From Bradyrhizobium sp. WD16 (lineage in GTDB: Bacteria > Pseudomonadota > Alphaproteobacteria > Rhizobiales > Xanthobacteraceae), in assembly GCF_024181725.1 (NCBI RefSeq), contig NZ_CP028908.1:2108001-2172000 (forward strand): a DNA stretch of 64,000 nt, given 5' to 3'. A program made the position numbers and the translations under genes. A model generated the notes under the pieces. That model was not told the origin of the DNA and did no database searches. It was given only the letters and a program-made list of their open reading frames with translations. Shown here one piece after another: positions 53,014 to 62,552 of this stretch. Numbering within the stretch: the first letter of the stretch is position 1; each line of letters opens with the position of its first letter.

Positions 53014-55755
53014 CTAGTTTTCTTCCGCCGCGGCCTTCTTCAGCGCATAGAGCGCATCGAGCGCTTCGCGCGGCGACATTTCGTCGGGCTGCAGCTTATC
53101 CAGTTCAGCGAGCAACTGCTCGCCGGGACCGGGCGGCGGCGGTTCGGCGGCTGGTGCGCGCGAGGGCACCGCGAACAGCGGCAGGTCGTCGATCAGCGCG
53201 CGGGCGGTGTCGCTTCGATCCTGCGCCTCCAGTTTCGCCAGCACGCTCTTGGCGCGCGTGATCACCGCCGGCGGCAGGCCGGCGAGGCGCGCCACCTGGA
53301 TGCCGTAGGAGCGGTCCGCCGAGCCAGGCAGCACTTCGTGCAGGAAGACCACGTCGCCGTGCCACTCCTTCACCCGCACGGTGGCGTTGAACAGCCGCGG
53401 CAGCCGCGCCGAGAGAGCGGTGAGCTCATGATAATGGGTGGCGAACAGTGAGCGGCAGCCGTTGGCATCGTGCAAGTGCTCGATCGTTGCCCAGGCGATT
53501 GACAGGCCGTCGAAGGTCGCGGTGCCGCGACCGATTTCGTCGAGAATGACGAGCGCCCGCTCGCTGGCCTGGTTCAGGATGGCCGCGGTCTCCACCATCT
53601 CCACCATGAAAGTTGAGCGGCCGCGGGCGAGGTCGTCGGCGGCGCCCACCCGCGAGAACAGACGGTCGACCACGCCGATGCGGGCGCGGCGGGCCGGCAC
53701 GAAGCCGCCCATCTGCGCCATCAGCGCGATCAAGGCGTTCTGGCGCAGGAAGGTCGATTTGCCGGCCATGTTGGGGCCGGTGATCAGCCAGATCTGGCCC
53801 TTGCTCTGGCCCGGCACTGGAGAGAGGTCGCTGGCATTGGCGATGAATGACTGGCCATCGCGCTTGAGCGCCTGCTCCACCACCGGGTGTCTGCCGCCTT
53901 CGATGGCGAAGGCGAGGCTGTCATCCACCTCGGGCCGGGCATAGTCGTGATCGACCGCGAGTTTCGCCAGCGCGTTGGCGACATCGAGGCGGGCGAACGC
54001 GTGGGCGGCCGTGCGCAGGTCGTCTCCGGCGGCGGCGGCCTGCTGGGTGAGGCGATCGAAGATCTCGAGCTCGAGTCCCAGGGCGCGCTCGCCGGCGTTG
54101 GCGATTCGGGCTTCGACCTCGCCGAGCTCGGCTGTGGTGAAGCGCACCTGGCCGGCCAGAGTCTGGCGGTGAATGAACAGCGCATTGAGCGGCGGCGCCA
54201 TCAGCCGCTCGCCGTGCTGAGCCGTGACCTCGACGAAATAGCCGAGCACGTTGTTGTGACGGATCTTCAGGGTCTTGATCGTGGTCTCTTCGGCGTAGCG
54301 CGCCTGCATGGCCGCGACCACCTGGCGTGACTGGTCGCGCAGCGCGCGGGTCTCGTCGAGATCGGCATCATACCCTTCCCGCACGAAGCCGCCGTCACGT
54401 CGCGACAGCGGCAGGTCGTCAGCGAGCGCGCGGGAAAATTCGTCCTTCAGCACGCGCGAGGGCCGGTGAAGTGCCGCCATGATCTCGTCGATCTCTGTTG
54501 GCGGCGACGGCATCCCGGTGAGGATCGCCAGCGCACTATCGGCAGCCGCGACGCCGTCACGAAGGCTCGCGAGATCGCGCGGACCGCCGCGGCCGACCGC
54601 GAGACGCGCCAGTGCTCGCGCCATGTCCGGTGCCGCGCGCAAGGTGGCACGCAGGCCCTCGCGCAGGGCAGCTTCGGCGACGAAGGCCGAGACGGCGTCC
54701 AGTCGCCGGGTGATCGTCCCGACATCGGTCAGCGGCGCGGCGAGGCGCTGCGCCAGAAGCCGCGAACCGGCTGCGGTGACGGTGCAGTCGAGGGCGTCGA
54801 GCAGCGAACCGCGCCGCTCGCCGGACAGCGTGCGGGTCAGCTCGAGATTGGCGCGCGTGGCCGGGTCGATCGCGAGCGTCGCGCCGGAGGATTCCCGCGC
54901 CGGAGGCGCCAGCGGCGGTCGTTTGCCGACCTGGGTGCGGTCGATATAAGTCAGCGCCGCGGCGGCGGCCGTCGCCTCGAGCCGGGTCATAGTGCCGAAC
55001 CCATCGACCGTGGCGACGGCGAAGTAGTCGCATAGCCGCCGTTCGGCAGTGGCGCCGTCGAACACGTCACGGGTCAGTGGCGTCACCGCAGGCAGGCTGC
55101 GCAGCATATCGCCGATCTCGGCGTCGCCATAAAGCGCGTCGCTGACGATCACTTCATTGGGGTTGATGCGTGCCAGCGTGGCGCCGAGTTCCGCCGGGGC
55201 GCACTCGCCGATGGAGAATTCTGCGGTCGAGATGTCGATCCAGGCGAGGCCGAGCCGGTCGCTGCCGGAGGAGCCACGGGCGCGGCCGATGGCAAGCAGA
55301 TAGTTGTTGGCGCGGGCGTCGAGCAGGTTCTCTTCGGTGAGCGTGCCGGGCGTGACGACGCGGACCACATCGCGCTTGACCACGCTCTTGTTGCCGCGCT
55401 TGCGCGCCGCAGCGGGGTCCTCCATCTGCTCGCAGACCGCGACCCGGTGCCCCTTGGCGATCAGGCGGTGGAGGTAGTCGTCCGAGCGTTCTACCGGCAC
55501 GCCGCACATCGGGATGTCCTGGCCGAGATGCTTGCCGCGTTTGGTCAGCACGATGCCAAGCGCCTGGGAGGCGATCTCCGCGTCCTCGAAGAACAGCTCG
55601 TAGAAATCGCCCATCCGGTAGAACAAGAGCAGGCCGGGATGGGCCGCCTTGATCTCCAGATACTGCTCCATCATCGGCGTCAGGCGGCCGGGGGCCTCGG
55701 CAGCTGCTTCGGACGCGGGATCGGACGGCGGTGCGGGTACGGCATGGATTGTCAT
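53014..55755 (-). CDS. mutS: DNA mismatch repair protein MutS
   Basis: Mismatch-recognition ATPase of 913 residues. The mismatch-binding domain has the Phe-x-Glu motif in [21 protein letters not shown] connector and lever region (ARVNPNEV-like [35 protein letters not shown]) follows. The ATPase domain has the Walker [17 protein letters not shown] (about 659-666) and [20 protein letters not shown]. It has the C-terminal [19 protein letters not shown] dimerisation tail. Start ATG at 55755. Confidence 0.97.
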   Translation of the reverse strand: MTIHAVPAPPSDPASEAAAEAPGRLTPMMEQYLEIKAAHPGLLLFYRMGDFYELFFEDAEIASQALGIVLTKRGKHLGQDIPMCGVPVERSDDYLHRLIAKGHRVAVCEQMEDPAAARKRGNKSVVKRDVVRVVTPGTLTEENLLDARANNYLLAIGRARGSSGSDRLGLAWIDISTAEFSIGECAPAELGATLARINPNEVIVSDALYGDAEIGDMLRSLPAVTPLTRDVFDGATAERRLCDYFAVATVDGFGTMTRLEATAAAAALTYIDRTQVGKRPPLAPPARESSGATLAIDPATRANLELTRTLSGERRGSLLDALDCTVTAAGSRLLAQRLAAPLTDVGTITRRLDAVSAFVAEAALREGLRATLRAAPDMARALARLAVGRGGPRDLASLRDGVAAADSALAILTGMPSPPTEIDEIMAALHRPSRVLKDEFSRALADDLPLSRRDGGFVREGYDADLDETRALRDQSRQVVAAMQARYAEETTIKTLKIRHNNVLGYFVEVTAQHGERLMAPPLNALFIHRQTLAGQVRFTTAELGEVEARIANAGERALGLELEIFDRLTQQAAAAGDDLRTAAHAFARLDVANALAKLAVDHDYARPEVDDSLAFAIEGGRHPVVEQALKRDGQSFIANASDLSPVPGQSKGQIWLITGPNMAGKSTFLRQNALIALMAQMGGFVPARRARIGVVDRLFSRVGAADDLARGRSTFMVEMVETAAILNQASERALVILDEIGRGTATFDGLSIAWATIEHLHDANGCRSLFATHYHELTALSARLPRLFNATVRVKEWHGDVVFLHEVLPGSADRSYGIQVARLAGLPPAVITRAKSVLAKLEAQDRSDTARALIDDLPLFAVPSRAPAAEPPPPGPGEQLLAELDKLQPDEMSPREALDALYALKKAAAEEN

Positions 55756-55942
55756 GGGGCGAAATTAGCAAGTTTCGGCCGGCCAATCCCGCCGGAGCGT
55801 AGGGTTTTCCCCGTTTCCCTGCAGGAAATCGGGCCAGAAAACCCATGCATGGCGTCCCGTCCCTGGTCGCATTTGCTTTCCGTGTCGCCACTTTCTAAGA
55901 CTGCCGACCAAAGCAATAGCCGGCCCCCAAGGAGTTTAGCTC

Positions 55943-57151
55943 ATGCGTGACGTGTTCATTTGCGATGCCGTGCGGACCCCAATCGGCCGGTTCGGTGGTG
56001 TGCTCGCCAAGGCTCGCGCTGATGACCTCGCCGCCACCCCGATCAAGGCATTGATCGCGCGCCATCCCAAGCTCGATTGGGCCGCCCTGGACGAGGTCTA
56101 TTACGGCTGCGCCAATCAGGCGGGCGAGGACAACCGCAATGTCGCCCGCATGGCGCTGTTGCTCGCCGGCCTGCCGGAGACGGTGCCCGGCATCACGTTG
56201 AACCGGCTCTGCGCGTCGGGCCTTGATGCCGTGGGCGCCGCGGCGCGGGCGATCCGCGCCGGCGAAATCGATCTTGCCATTGCCGGCGGCGTCGAATCCA
56301 TGACCCGCGCGCCCTTCGTCATGGGCAAGGCGGCCGAGGCCTTCCAGCGCAGCGCCGAGATCTTCGACACCACCATTGGTTGGCGCTTCGTCAATCCGCT
56401 GATGAAGCAGCAATACGGCGTCGATTCCATGCCCGAAACCGGCGAGAATGTCGCCGCGGAGTTCGAGATCTCGCGTGCCGACCAGGATGCTTTCGCCATC
56501 CGCTCCCAGCAGCGCGCCGGCAACGCCATCGCCGCGGGCTATTTCGCCGAGGAGATCACCCCGGTGACCATCCCGGGCGGCAAGGCCGGCCCGACCGTGG
56601 TCGACAAGGACGAGCATCCGCGCCCCGAGACCACGCTCGAAGCGCTCGCCAAGTTGAAAGCGCCATTCCGCAATCCCGGCACGGTGACGGCCGGCAACGC
56701 TTCGGGCGTCAATGACGGCGCGGCCGCCATGATCCTCGCCTCGGAAGCGGCGGTGAAGGCCCACGGCCTCACCCCGCGCGCCCGCGTGCTCGGTCTTGCG
56801 TCGGCTGGCGTGCCGCCTCGGATCATGGGCATCGGTCCGGTGCCTTCGACGCGCAAGTTGATGGAGCGGCTCAAGCTCAACATCGATGATTTTGACCTGA
56901 TCGAACTCAACGAGGCCTTCGCCTCTCAGGGCATCGCGGTGCTGCGCCAGCTCGGCGTCAAGGAAGATGCCGATTTCGTCAATCCGCACGGCGGCGCCAT
57001 CGCGCTCGGTCACCCGCTCGGCATGAGCGGCGCGCGCCTCGCGCTTACGGCGATCCATGGCCTTGAGAAGCGTGGCGGCAAGCTCGCGCTCGCCACCATG
57101 TGCGTCGGCGTCGGCCAGGGTGTGTCGATGGCGCTGGAAAAGGTGAGCTGA
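55943..57151 (+). CDS. pcaF: 3-oxoadipyl-CoA thiolase
   Basis: Thiolase of 402 residues for the last step of the beta-ketoadipate pathway, giving succinyl-CoA and acetyl-CoA. The nucleophile is C90 in LNRLCASGLDAVGAAARAI. The second Cys/His pair lies in NPHGGAIALGHPLGMSGAR and LATMCVGVGQGVSMALE. The N-terminus MRDVFICDAVRTPIGRFGGV and YYGCANQAGEDNRNVARMA are characteristic of PcaF. Other thiolases are possible but less likely. Start ATG at 55943, with AAGGAG upstream. No other pca genes are nearby. Confidence 0.92.
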   Translation: MRDVFICDAVRTPIGRFGGVLAKARADDLAATPIKALIARHPKLDWAALDEVYYGCANQAGEDNRNVARMALLLAGLPETVPGITLNRLCASGLDAVGAAARAIRAGEIDLAIAGGVESMTRAPFVMGKAAEAFQRSAEIFDTTIGWRFVNPLMKQQYGVDSMPETGENVAAEFEISRADQDAFAIRSQQRAGNAIAAGYFAEEITPVTIPGGKAGPTVVDKDEHPRPETTLEALAKLKAPFRNPGTVTAGNASGVNDGAAAMILASEAAVKAHGLTPRARVLGLASAGVPPRIMGIGPVPSTRKLMERLKLNIDDFDLIELNEAFASQGIAVLRQLGVKEDADFVNPHGGAIALGHPLGMSGARLALTAIHGLEKRGGKLALATMCVGVGQGVSMALEKVS

Positions 57152-57242
57152 GGTGCGCTCGGCCGCGACAGTCTGCTTGTCGTGGCCGGGCTTGTCCGCA
57201 CGAGCCCGGGCATAACGTCGGAGTGTCGGGACTGGCCTTGTT

Positions 57243-57409
57243 CTAGTGTCCCGATTCTAACGTTCGTATCCCTTTGCAGCGAGCACTCATACGAACGTTA
57301 GAACCAAAGGGACACGAGTATAGTTATGATTCTAGTGCAATTCTGGATCTGACGCGCGTACGACGAATTCGCTGCAATGCTGATATGAGCGTCCGATCCA
57401 TCGCACTAG
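57243..57409. repeat. inverted two-module palindrome array D'-C', second copy
   Basis: D' is 57243-57318, C' is 57332-57409, with the 13-nt spacer TATAGTTATGATT, identical to that at 14603-14615. The two copies share the same order, orientation and module lengths (76 and 78 bp) but differ at scattered bases, so they are old or come from different donors. A REP-like stretch, GTGGCCGGGC...GCCCGGGC, lies at 57176-57212. The array separates pcaF from the convergent emrB (stop at 57419). Confidence 0.92.
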
Positions 57410-57418
57410 CCGCTCGCT

Positions 57419-58981
57419 TTAATCGATCACCGCCGCGTGGTCCGGGCCTTGCGCCTGCTGGCGCAGCGTGGTCTTGGTCGAGCCGATCAGGATCGCCAGC
57501 GGGATGGCGCAGAGCGTCACCACCATCACCAGCTGGTAGTCGCGTGAAAATGCGACGATCTGCGCCTGCACCTGCAGGATCGCATCCATCAGCGCCCGTC
57601 CGCTGTCGGTGCCGAGATTGAGCAGCCGGGCGACGTCGGGCATCTTCAGCGCATCGTTGAACGGCGTGACATTTTCGTTAATGACCGCATAGGCGCGCCG
57701 ACCGCCTTCGGTCAGTTCGGCGATGACCACCGAAATCCCGATCGAGCTGGCGACATTGCGGACCAGGGTCAACATCGAGGTGCCGTCGGTGCGCAGTTGC
57801 GGCGCCAGGGTGAGAAAGGCCACCGTGCTCAGCGGCACGAACACGAGCCCGAGGCCGAAACCCTGGGCGATGCTGGTGACAATGATCATCGGGACGCCGG
57901 TGAGATCGGTCCAGCCGGTCATCACGAAGAGCGAAAGCGACATCAGGGCGAGGCCGGCCACGATCAGCGTGCGCGCCTCGATGTGGCGCATGATGCGGCC
58001 GACCAGCATCATGGCGACGAATGTGCCGCAGCCACGGGTGGCGAGCAGCAGGCCCGCAGTCATGATCGGATAGCCGACGACGTTCTGCAGATAGGGAGAG
58101 GCCAGCGCCATGGTCGAGAACAGCACGAGCCCCATCACCGCCATGAAGACGCAGCCGCCGATGAAGTTGCGGTCCTTGAAGATCGCGAACTGGATGAAGG
58201 GCTGTTTCGTCGTCAGCGAATGGGCGAAGAAATAGTAGAATCCGACGATGGCGAGAAGGATCTCGACGATGATTTCCGGCGATTCGAGCCAAGCGAGCTG
58301 TTCGCCGCGGTCGAGCGCGATCTGCATGGCGCCGATCCCGAGCGCCAGCGCGCCGAAGCCGAACCAGTCGAAGCGCAGGTCGGTGTTGGGCGAGGTCTCA
58401 TCCATGAACACGGCGAGGCCGAGCACGGTAATGGCACCAAACGGCAGGTTGACGAAGAACACCCAGTGCCAGGAGTAGGTTTCAGTCAGCCAGGCGCCGA
58501 GCGAGGGGCCCATGATCGGTCCCATCATCACGCCCATGCCCCAGATCGACATCGCCTTGGCGCGCTCCTGGAGCGTGTAGGAATCCAGCATGACGGCCTG
58601 CGACAGCGGCACCAGCGCTGCGCCGAACACGCCCTGCAGCAGACGGAACAGCACCATCTGGGTAATGTCCTGGGCGAGGCCGCACATCACCGACGCTACC
58701 GTGAAACCAGCGGAGCACAGGATGAAGATCCGCTTGCGGCCGAAGCGGTTGGCAATCCAGCCGACCGGAGCGGTCATGATCGCCGCGGCGACGATATAGG
58801 ACGTCAGCACCCAGTTGATCTGATCCTGGGATGCCGACAGCGTGCCTTGCATATAGGGAAGGGCGACGTTGGCGATGGTGGTGTCCAGCGCCTGCATGAT
58901 AGTCGCCGTCATGGCGCAGATCGTCACCATGTTTCGGCGAAGCCCAGGGACCGCCGCCGTGGAGGTGGCGGCGGCGGTCAC
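57419..58981 (-). CDS. emrB: DHA2-family multidrug efflux MFS permease (EmrB type)
   Basis: A 520-residue inner-membrane drug/proton antiporter with 14 predicted helices. Motif A is represented by GWIANRFGRKRIFILCSAGF, motif C by the GxMxGPxLG variant MGVMMGPIMGPSLGAWLTET, and the D1-type start by LDTTIANVALPYMQGTLSAS. The GTG start overlaps the emrA stop as GTGA. Together with emrA it forms a tripartite pump that needs an outer-membrane channel encoded elsewhere. Confidence 0.93.
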   Translation of the reverse strand: MTAAATSTAAVPGLRRNMVTICAMTATIMQALDTTIANVALPYMQGTLSASQDQINWVLTSYIVAAAIMTAPVGWIANRFGRKRIFILCSAGFTVASVMCGLAQDITQMVLFRLLQGVFGAALVPLSQAVMLDSYTLQERAKAMSIWGMGVMMGPIMGPSLGAWLTETYSWHWVFFVNLPFGAITVLGLAVFMDETSPNTDLRFDWFGFGALALGIGAMQIALDRGEQLAWLESPEIIVEILLAIVGFYYFFAHSLTTKQPFIQFAIFKDRNFIGGCVFMAVMGLVLFSTMALASPYLQNVVGYPIMTAGLLLATRGCGTFVAMMLVGRIMRHIEARTLIVAGLALMSLSLFVMTGWTDLTGVPMIIVTSIAQGFGLGLVFVPLSTVAFLTLAPQLRTDGTSMLTLVRNVASSIGISVVIAELTEGGRRAYAVINENVTPFNDALKMPDVARLLNLGTDSGRALMDAILQVQAQIVAFSRDYQLVMVVTLCAIPLAILIGSTKTTLRQQAQGPDHAAVID

Positions 58982-60132
58982 TGGTTCTGCTCCTGCGCGG
59001 AGGTGGAGGAGAGGCCGAACAGTCCGGCGAGCGTGCGGCGATGGTGGGTGTCGATCCAGACATAAGTGCTCATGCCCGCCTTGAGCCTGCTCACCATCGG
59101 ATCATTGTCGTCAAAATAGATCCGCACCGGCACGCGCTGCACGACCTTGACGAAATTGCCGGTCGCGTTCTGCGGCGGCAGGATCGAGAATTGTGAGCCG
59201 GTGCCGGGGCTGAGGGCGCCGATCGAGCCATGGAATTCGTGGTCCGGAAACGCGTCGACCGAGAGCGTCACCGTCTGGCCGCGGGCCACATAGGTGAAGT
59301 CAGATTCCTTGAGATTGGCGTCGACCCAGGGATGGCCGTCGTCGATCAGGCTGAACACCGGCGAGCCGGCGGGCATGAAACGGCCGAGCTGGATGCTGTC
59401 GACCTGGGTGGCGACGCCGTCGATCGGGGCGCACAGCACGGTGTGGTCGAGATTGCGCTGGGCCTCGGCGAGCTGCGCCTTCGCCTGGCTATAGGGCGGA
59501 AACTCGTCCAGTGGCAGGTCGGGATTGTCGAGCAGCTGGTTCTGGCTGGTCGCGAGCTGCTGCTGCAAATATTGCAGCTGCGCCTGGGCGGTCACCAGAT
59601 TGGTGGTGCTGGTGTCGAGATCAAGCTGCGAGCCGAAGCTGTTCTTCACCAGAGCGGCCTTGCGTTCGACGTCGCGCTGCTTGAGCTCGACACCCTGCTG
59701 GGCGAGCGCCAGCATCTGGGTATAGGCCTTGTAGTTCGATTTCAGCGTGTTGAAATTGGTCCTGGCGGTCTCGACGCCGGCCTGGGCCTGCTGCAGCGCG
59801 AGGCGGAATGGCACCGGATCGATCTCGAACAGCTCGTCTCCGGCCTTGACGTGCTGGCCTTCCTTGACGACCACCTTTTCGATCTTGCCGGAGATGTCGG
59901 GCGTGATCAGCACCTTCTGGGCGCCGACATAGGCGTCGTCGGTGGTTGCATAGCGGCCGCCCGAGAGATAGAAGCCGATGCCGCCGATCGCGGCGAAAGC
60001 CGGCAGCACCACGAGCAGCAGGAGGCGCCGGCGGTTGCGCAGCCGCTGCCACAGCGAGCGACGCCGCGGCGCCGCCTCCGCCTTGTCGGCGCGCTGCTGG
60101 TCAGGCGGGAATTTCAATACGGGATCAGCCAT
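58978..60132 (-). CDS. emrA: HlyD-family membrane fusion protein (EmrA type)
   Basis: A 384-residue periplasmic adaptor of the efflux pump. A basic N-terminus and one transmembrane helix (about 33-50, LLLLVVLPAFAAIGGIGFYL) are followed by the lipoyl half-motif TDDAYVGAQKVLITPDISGK. A long coiled-coil hairpin (about 100-210, Gln/Ala/Leu-rich) and a beta-barrel (SPVFSLIDDGHPWVDANLKE) follow. Start ATG at 60132, overlapping marR by 8 bp, so marR-emrA-emrB form one operon. Confidence 0.94.
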   Translation of the reverse strand: MADPVLKFPPDQQRADKAEAAPRRRSLWQRLRNRRRLLLLVVLPAFAAIGGIGFYLSGGRYATTDDAYVGAQKVLITPDISGKIEKVVVKEGQHVKAGDELFEIDPVPFRLALQQAQAGVETARTNFNTLKSNYKAYTQMLALAQQGVELKQRDVERKAALVKNSFGSQLDLDTSTTNLVTAQAQLQYLQQQLATSQNQLLDNPDLPLDEFPPYSQAKAQLAEAQRNLDHTVLCAPIDGVATQVDSIQLGRFMPAGSPVFSLIDDGHPWVDANLKESDFTYVARGQTVTLSVDAFPDHEFHGSIGALSPGTGSQFSILPPQNATGNFVKVVQRVPVRIYFDDNDPMVSRLKAGMSTYVWIDTHHRRTLAGLFGLSSTSAQEQNQ

Positions 60133-60601
60133 AGCGCGGGACCTTCGGCTTGCAGTCCGCGACGGCGTGGAGTGCGTCGCGCACATTGTCCTTGATGGTG
60201 GTGAGTTCGGCGACAAGGCCCTCGGCCCTGTGTTTGTCCATGTGGGCGAGGGCGGTGGCGGTGATTTCGGCGCGCAGTTCGGCGAGCTGGTCGAGCAGCG
60301 GTCTGGCTTCCGCCAGCAGGTAGAGGCGGTTGACGCGACGGTCATTCGCGTCGGCCCGGCGCTCGATCAGGCCGTGCTCGCAGAGGCGGTCGATCAGCCG
60401 GGTCAGGGTGATCGGCTGCATCTCCATCAGATCGGCGAGTTCCGACTGCTTCAGCCCTTCATAGCGTTCGAGCTTGGCCAGCACCGCCCACTGCGCCCGG
60501 GTAATGCCATGGCGTACCGCCAGCTTGTCGGCATAGAGCCGCAGCATGCGCTGGGTCTCGAACAGCACGAAGAGGAAGTCGCGGTTGTGCTGAGGCATCA
60601 T
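60125..60601 (-). CDS. MarR-family transcriptional regulator
   Basis: A 158-residue dimeric winged-helix repressor. The DNA-binding core is ITRAQWAVLAKLERYEGLKQ, SELADLMEMQPITLTRLIDR and LCEHGLIERRADANDRRVNR, matching the MarR signature. It probably represses its own operon and the emrAB pump, with relief by a lipophilic or phenolic ligand. The start is one of two adjacent ATGs (60601 or 60598). A strong dyad lies just upstream at 60618-60651. Confidence 0.92.
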   Translation of the reverse strand: MMPQHNRDFLFVLFETQRMLRLYADKLAVRHGITRAQWAVLAKLERYEGLKQSELADLMEMQPITLTRLIDRLCEHGLIERRADANDRRVNRLYLLAEARPLLDQLAELRAEITATALAHMDKHRAEGLVAELTTIKDNVRDALHAVADCKPKVPRYG

Positions 60602-60617
60602 AGTACCTATATCGCCT

Positions 60618-60651
60618 TCGTAAGCAGAAAATATAATAAGCTTGCTTACGA
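60618..60651. promoter_or_regulatory. probable MarR operator and promoter of the marR-emrAB operon
   Basis: TCGTAAGC and GCTTACGA form an exact inverted repeat with an 18-nt AT-rich centre that contains TATAAT/TATATT-like hexamers. It lies 17-50 bp upstream of the marR start. MarR proteins commonly bind such dyads over their own promoter. The binding itself is inferred. Confidence 0.65.
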
Positions 60652-60730
60652 TCTCGGCGAGTCCAGATCCGGCCATCCAGATACGCAAAACTGCATGGCC
60701 GGGAAAAACCCCGCCAGGACCTGCCCCGGA

Positions 60731-61828
60731 TCAGGCCCATTCCACCCCGGAGGCTTCGGCGAGGTCCAGGGTGCTGCGCTGGCCGATGTCATCGAAATGC
60801 TGGTCGAGGAACCGCCGGGCAGCGCGCTGGCCAGCCCGGCGCAGCAGATCCAGGAACTCGAAATCCGTCTTCAGCTTGCTGGCGCCGGCGAGGCGGGTGG
60901 CGAGCACGCCGAGATCGATGCGGTGGAAGTTCAGCCGACGGTAGCGGCCCGGCGGCAGGTGACCGTCGTCGATGAGCTGGGTAATAAAGTCCATGGCCCG
61001 TAGCTCCGAAATCAGCGCCGAGTTGAATGTGATCTCGTTGAGCCGGCCGATGATCTCGGAGGATCGCTTCGGCGTCGACGGCCGCGTCACCGGGTTGATC
61101 TGCACCACCAGCACGTCGTCGGTCTCGGTCGCCTGCAGGAACGGGAAGATGGCCGGATTGCCCAAATAGCCGCCGTCCCAGAAGGGGATGCCATCGATCT
61201 CGACGGCGCGGAACATGAAGGGCAGGGCGGCCGAGGCCATCACCACGTCCGCGGTGATCTTCTCGCGCGGAAAGAGGCGCAGCCGCCCAGTATGGACGTT
61301 GGTAGCCGAGATGAAGAGTTCGATATCGCCGTTGCGCACCGCTTCGAAATCCACCGAGCGTGCGATCAGGTCGTTGAGCGGATTGAAGTCGAACGGGTTG
61401 AGCTCATAGGGCGAAAAGTAATGCGCCATGGTCTCGAACCAGTTCTGCACCGGCGTGGTGGCAAAGGGCATCATCGACAGCATGCGGTCGGTCACCGCGC
61501 GCTGCACGGGAGGGAGCGAGCCGCCAGTACTGGCTGCGCGCCAGAACATCGCGAGGCGCCGCCGCGCTTCTTCGCTACCGCCGCGGGCAAAGCCGTCGGC
61601 GATCATCACCGCGTTGACGGCGCCGGCCGAGGCGCCGGAGATTCCCGTGATCTCCAGCCGCCCGTCGGCAAGGATCTGATCGACCACGCCCCAGGTGAAA
61701 GCACCGTGAGCGCCGCCGCCCTGGAGAGCGAGATTGATCTTCTTGGTCGCTGGCCGTTGCGGCCGGGTCCCAGCCCGTTTTGTCCAACTGGTGAGGCCAT
61801 CGAGATAGGATTTGAGATTGCCGGCCAC
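60731..61828 (-). CDS. patatin-like phospholipase
   Basis: A 365-residue protein of the patatin/RssA family. The oxyanion hole is NLALQGGGAHGAFTWGVVDQ. The nucleophile S67 is in GISGASAGAVNAVMIADG (GASAG). The catalytic Asp is in IPFWDGGYLGNPAIFPFLQA (DGG). A lipase acting on acyl glycerols or phospholipids is likely. Translation starts at a GTG (61828). It lies upstream of marR on the same strand with 129 bp between, so it need not be in the operon. Confidence 0.92.
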   Translation of the reverse strand: MAGNLKSYLDGLTSWTKRAGTRPQRPATKKINLALQGGGAHGAFTWGVVDQILADGRLEITGISGASAGAVNAVMIADGFARGGSEEARRRLAMFWRAASTGGSLPPVQRAVTDRMLSMMPFATTPVQNWFETMAHYFSPYELNPFDFNPLNDLIARSVDFEAVRNGDIELFISATNVHTGRLRLFPREKITADVVMASAALPFMFRAVEIDGIPFWDGGYLGNPAIFPFLQATETDDVLVVQINPVTRPSTPKRSSEIIGRLNEITFNSALISELRAMDFITQLIDDGHLPPGRYRRLNFHRIDLGVLATRLAGASKLKTDFEFLDLLRRAGQRAARRFLDQHFDDIGQRSTLDLAEASGVEWA

Positions 61829-62034
61829 GGCGAGACCTCGCGGGATATTCAGGGAAACCGCCGTCGCGCTGCACGGCTGGTCGGACTCCTAATAATCTGG
61901 GGCCGATTTGCTGCAGTGCAACCCAAGACGGCGGCATCGCAAAAATGTCATTCGCGATGTTCATCCGGAATTGCAGAGCCGGGCATCGCAAAAATTGGGG
62001 CGCGAATGCCGCAAAGACGCTACATGAATGGACG

Positions 62035-62526
62035 ATGTCGATCGCGCCGCCTGTTTTCCCGCATCCCGACCATGACCACGGTCTCTGTGCCGCGGATGCG
62101 CTGAGCCACGCCGAAACCGTGTGCCGCAACCGGGGGCAGAAATTCACGCCGCAGCGCCGCCAGGTGCTGCAGGCTATGCTGCAGGAACATCGCGCCCTTG
62201 GCGCCTACGACATCATCGAATTGCTGGCGCGCGAGGGCCCTCGACCCGCGCCGATCACCGTCTATCGTGTGCTCGATTTTCTCATCGACAACGGCCTTGT
62301 CCATCGCATCGAAAGCCGGAATGCTTTCATCGCTTGCGCCCACCGCCACGACGATACGGCGACGGTGGCCTTTCTGATCTGCGAAAGCTGCGGGCAGGTC
62401 GGCGAAATTCCCGCGGCGCCCATCGCCGCGAAGCTGAACGAGGCGGCGCGCGCCGATGGATTCGCGCCCCGGCTCGCTGTCGTCGAGGTCACTGGCACCT
62501 GCGCCCATTGCCAAGCCAAGACATAA
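62035..62526 (+). CDS. zur: zinc uptake regulator Zur (Fur family)
   Basis: A 163-residue Fur-family repressor. The winged helix has FTPQRRQVLQAMLQEHRALG and PITVYRVLDFLIDNGLVHRI. Structural zinc cysteines are present as CESCGQVGEI and GTCAHCQAKT, and the regulatory site includes ACAHRHDDTATVAFLICE. This fits Zur rather than Fur or Irr, and the C-terminal CxxC contrasts with the Fur at 8081. The zur-eamA-ispG order is common in Hyphomicrobiales. Start ATG at 62035 (MSIAPPVFPHPDHDH); the in-frame ATG at 61945 is an alternative. Confidence 0.9.
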   Translation: MSIAPPVFPHPDHDHGLCAADALSHAETVCRNRGQKFTPQRRQVLQAMLQEHRALGAYDIIELLAREGPRPAPITVYRVLDFLIDNGLVHRIESRNAFIACAHRHDDTATVAFLICESCGQVGEIPAAPIAAKLNEAARADGFAPRLAVVEVTGTCAHCQAKT

Positions 62527-62552
62527 CGCCAAAGCGATCGGATTCTACCATC

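Noticed and set aside
57243-57409. Palindromes resembling integron attC sites
   Set aside because: The GTTRRRY/RYYYAAC core boxes do not fit at the ends, there is no integrase, and the modules carry no cassettes between them.
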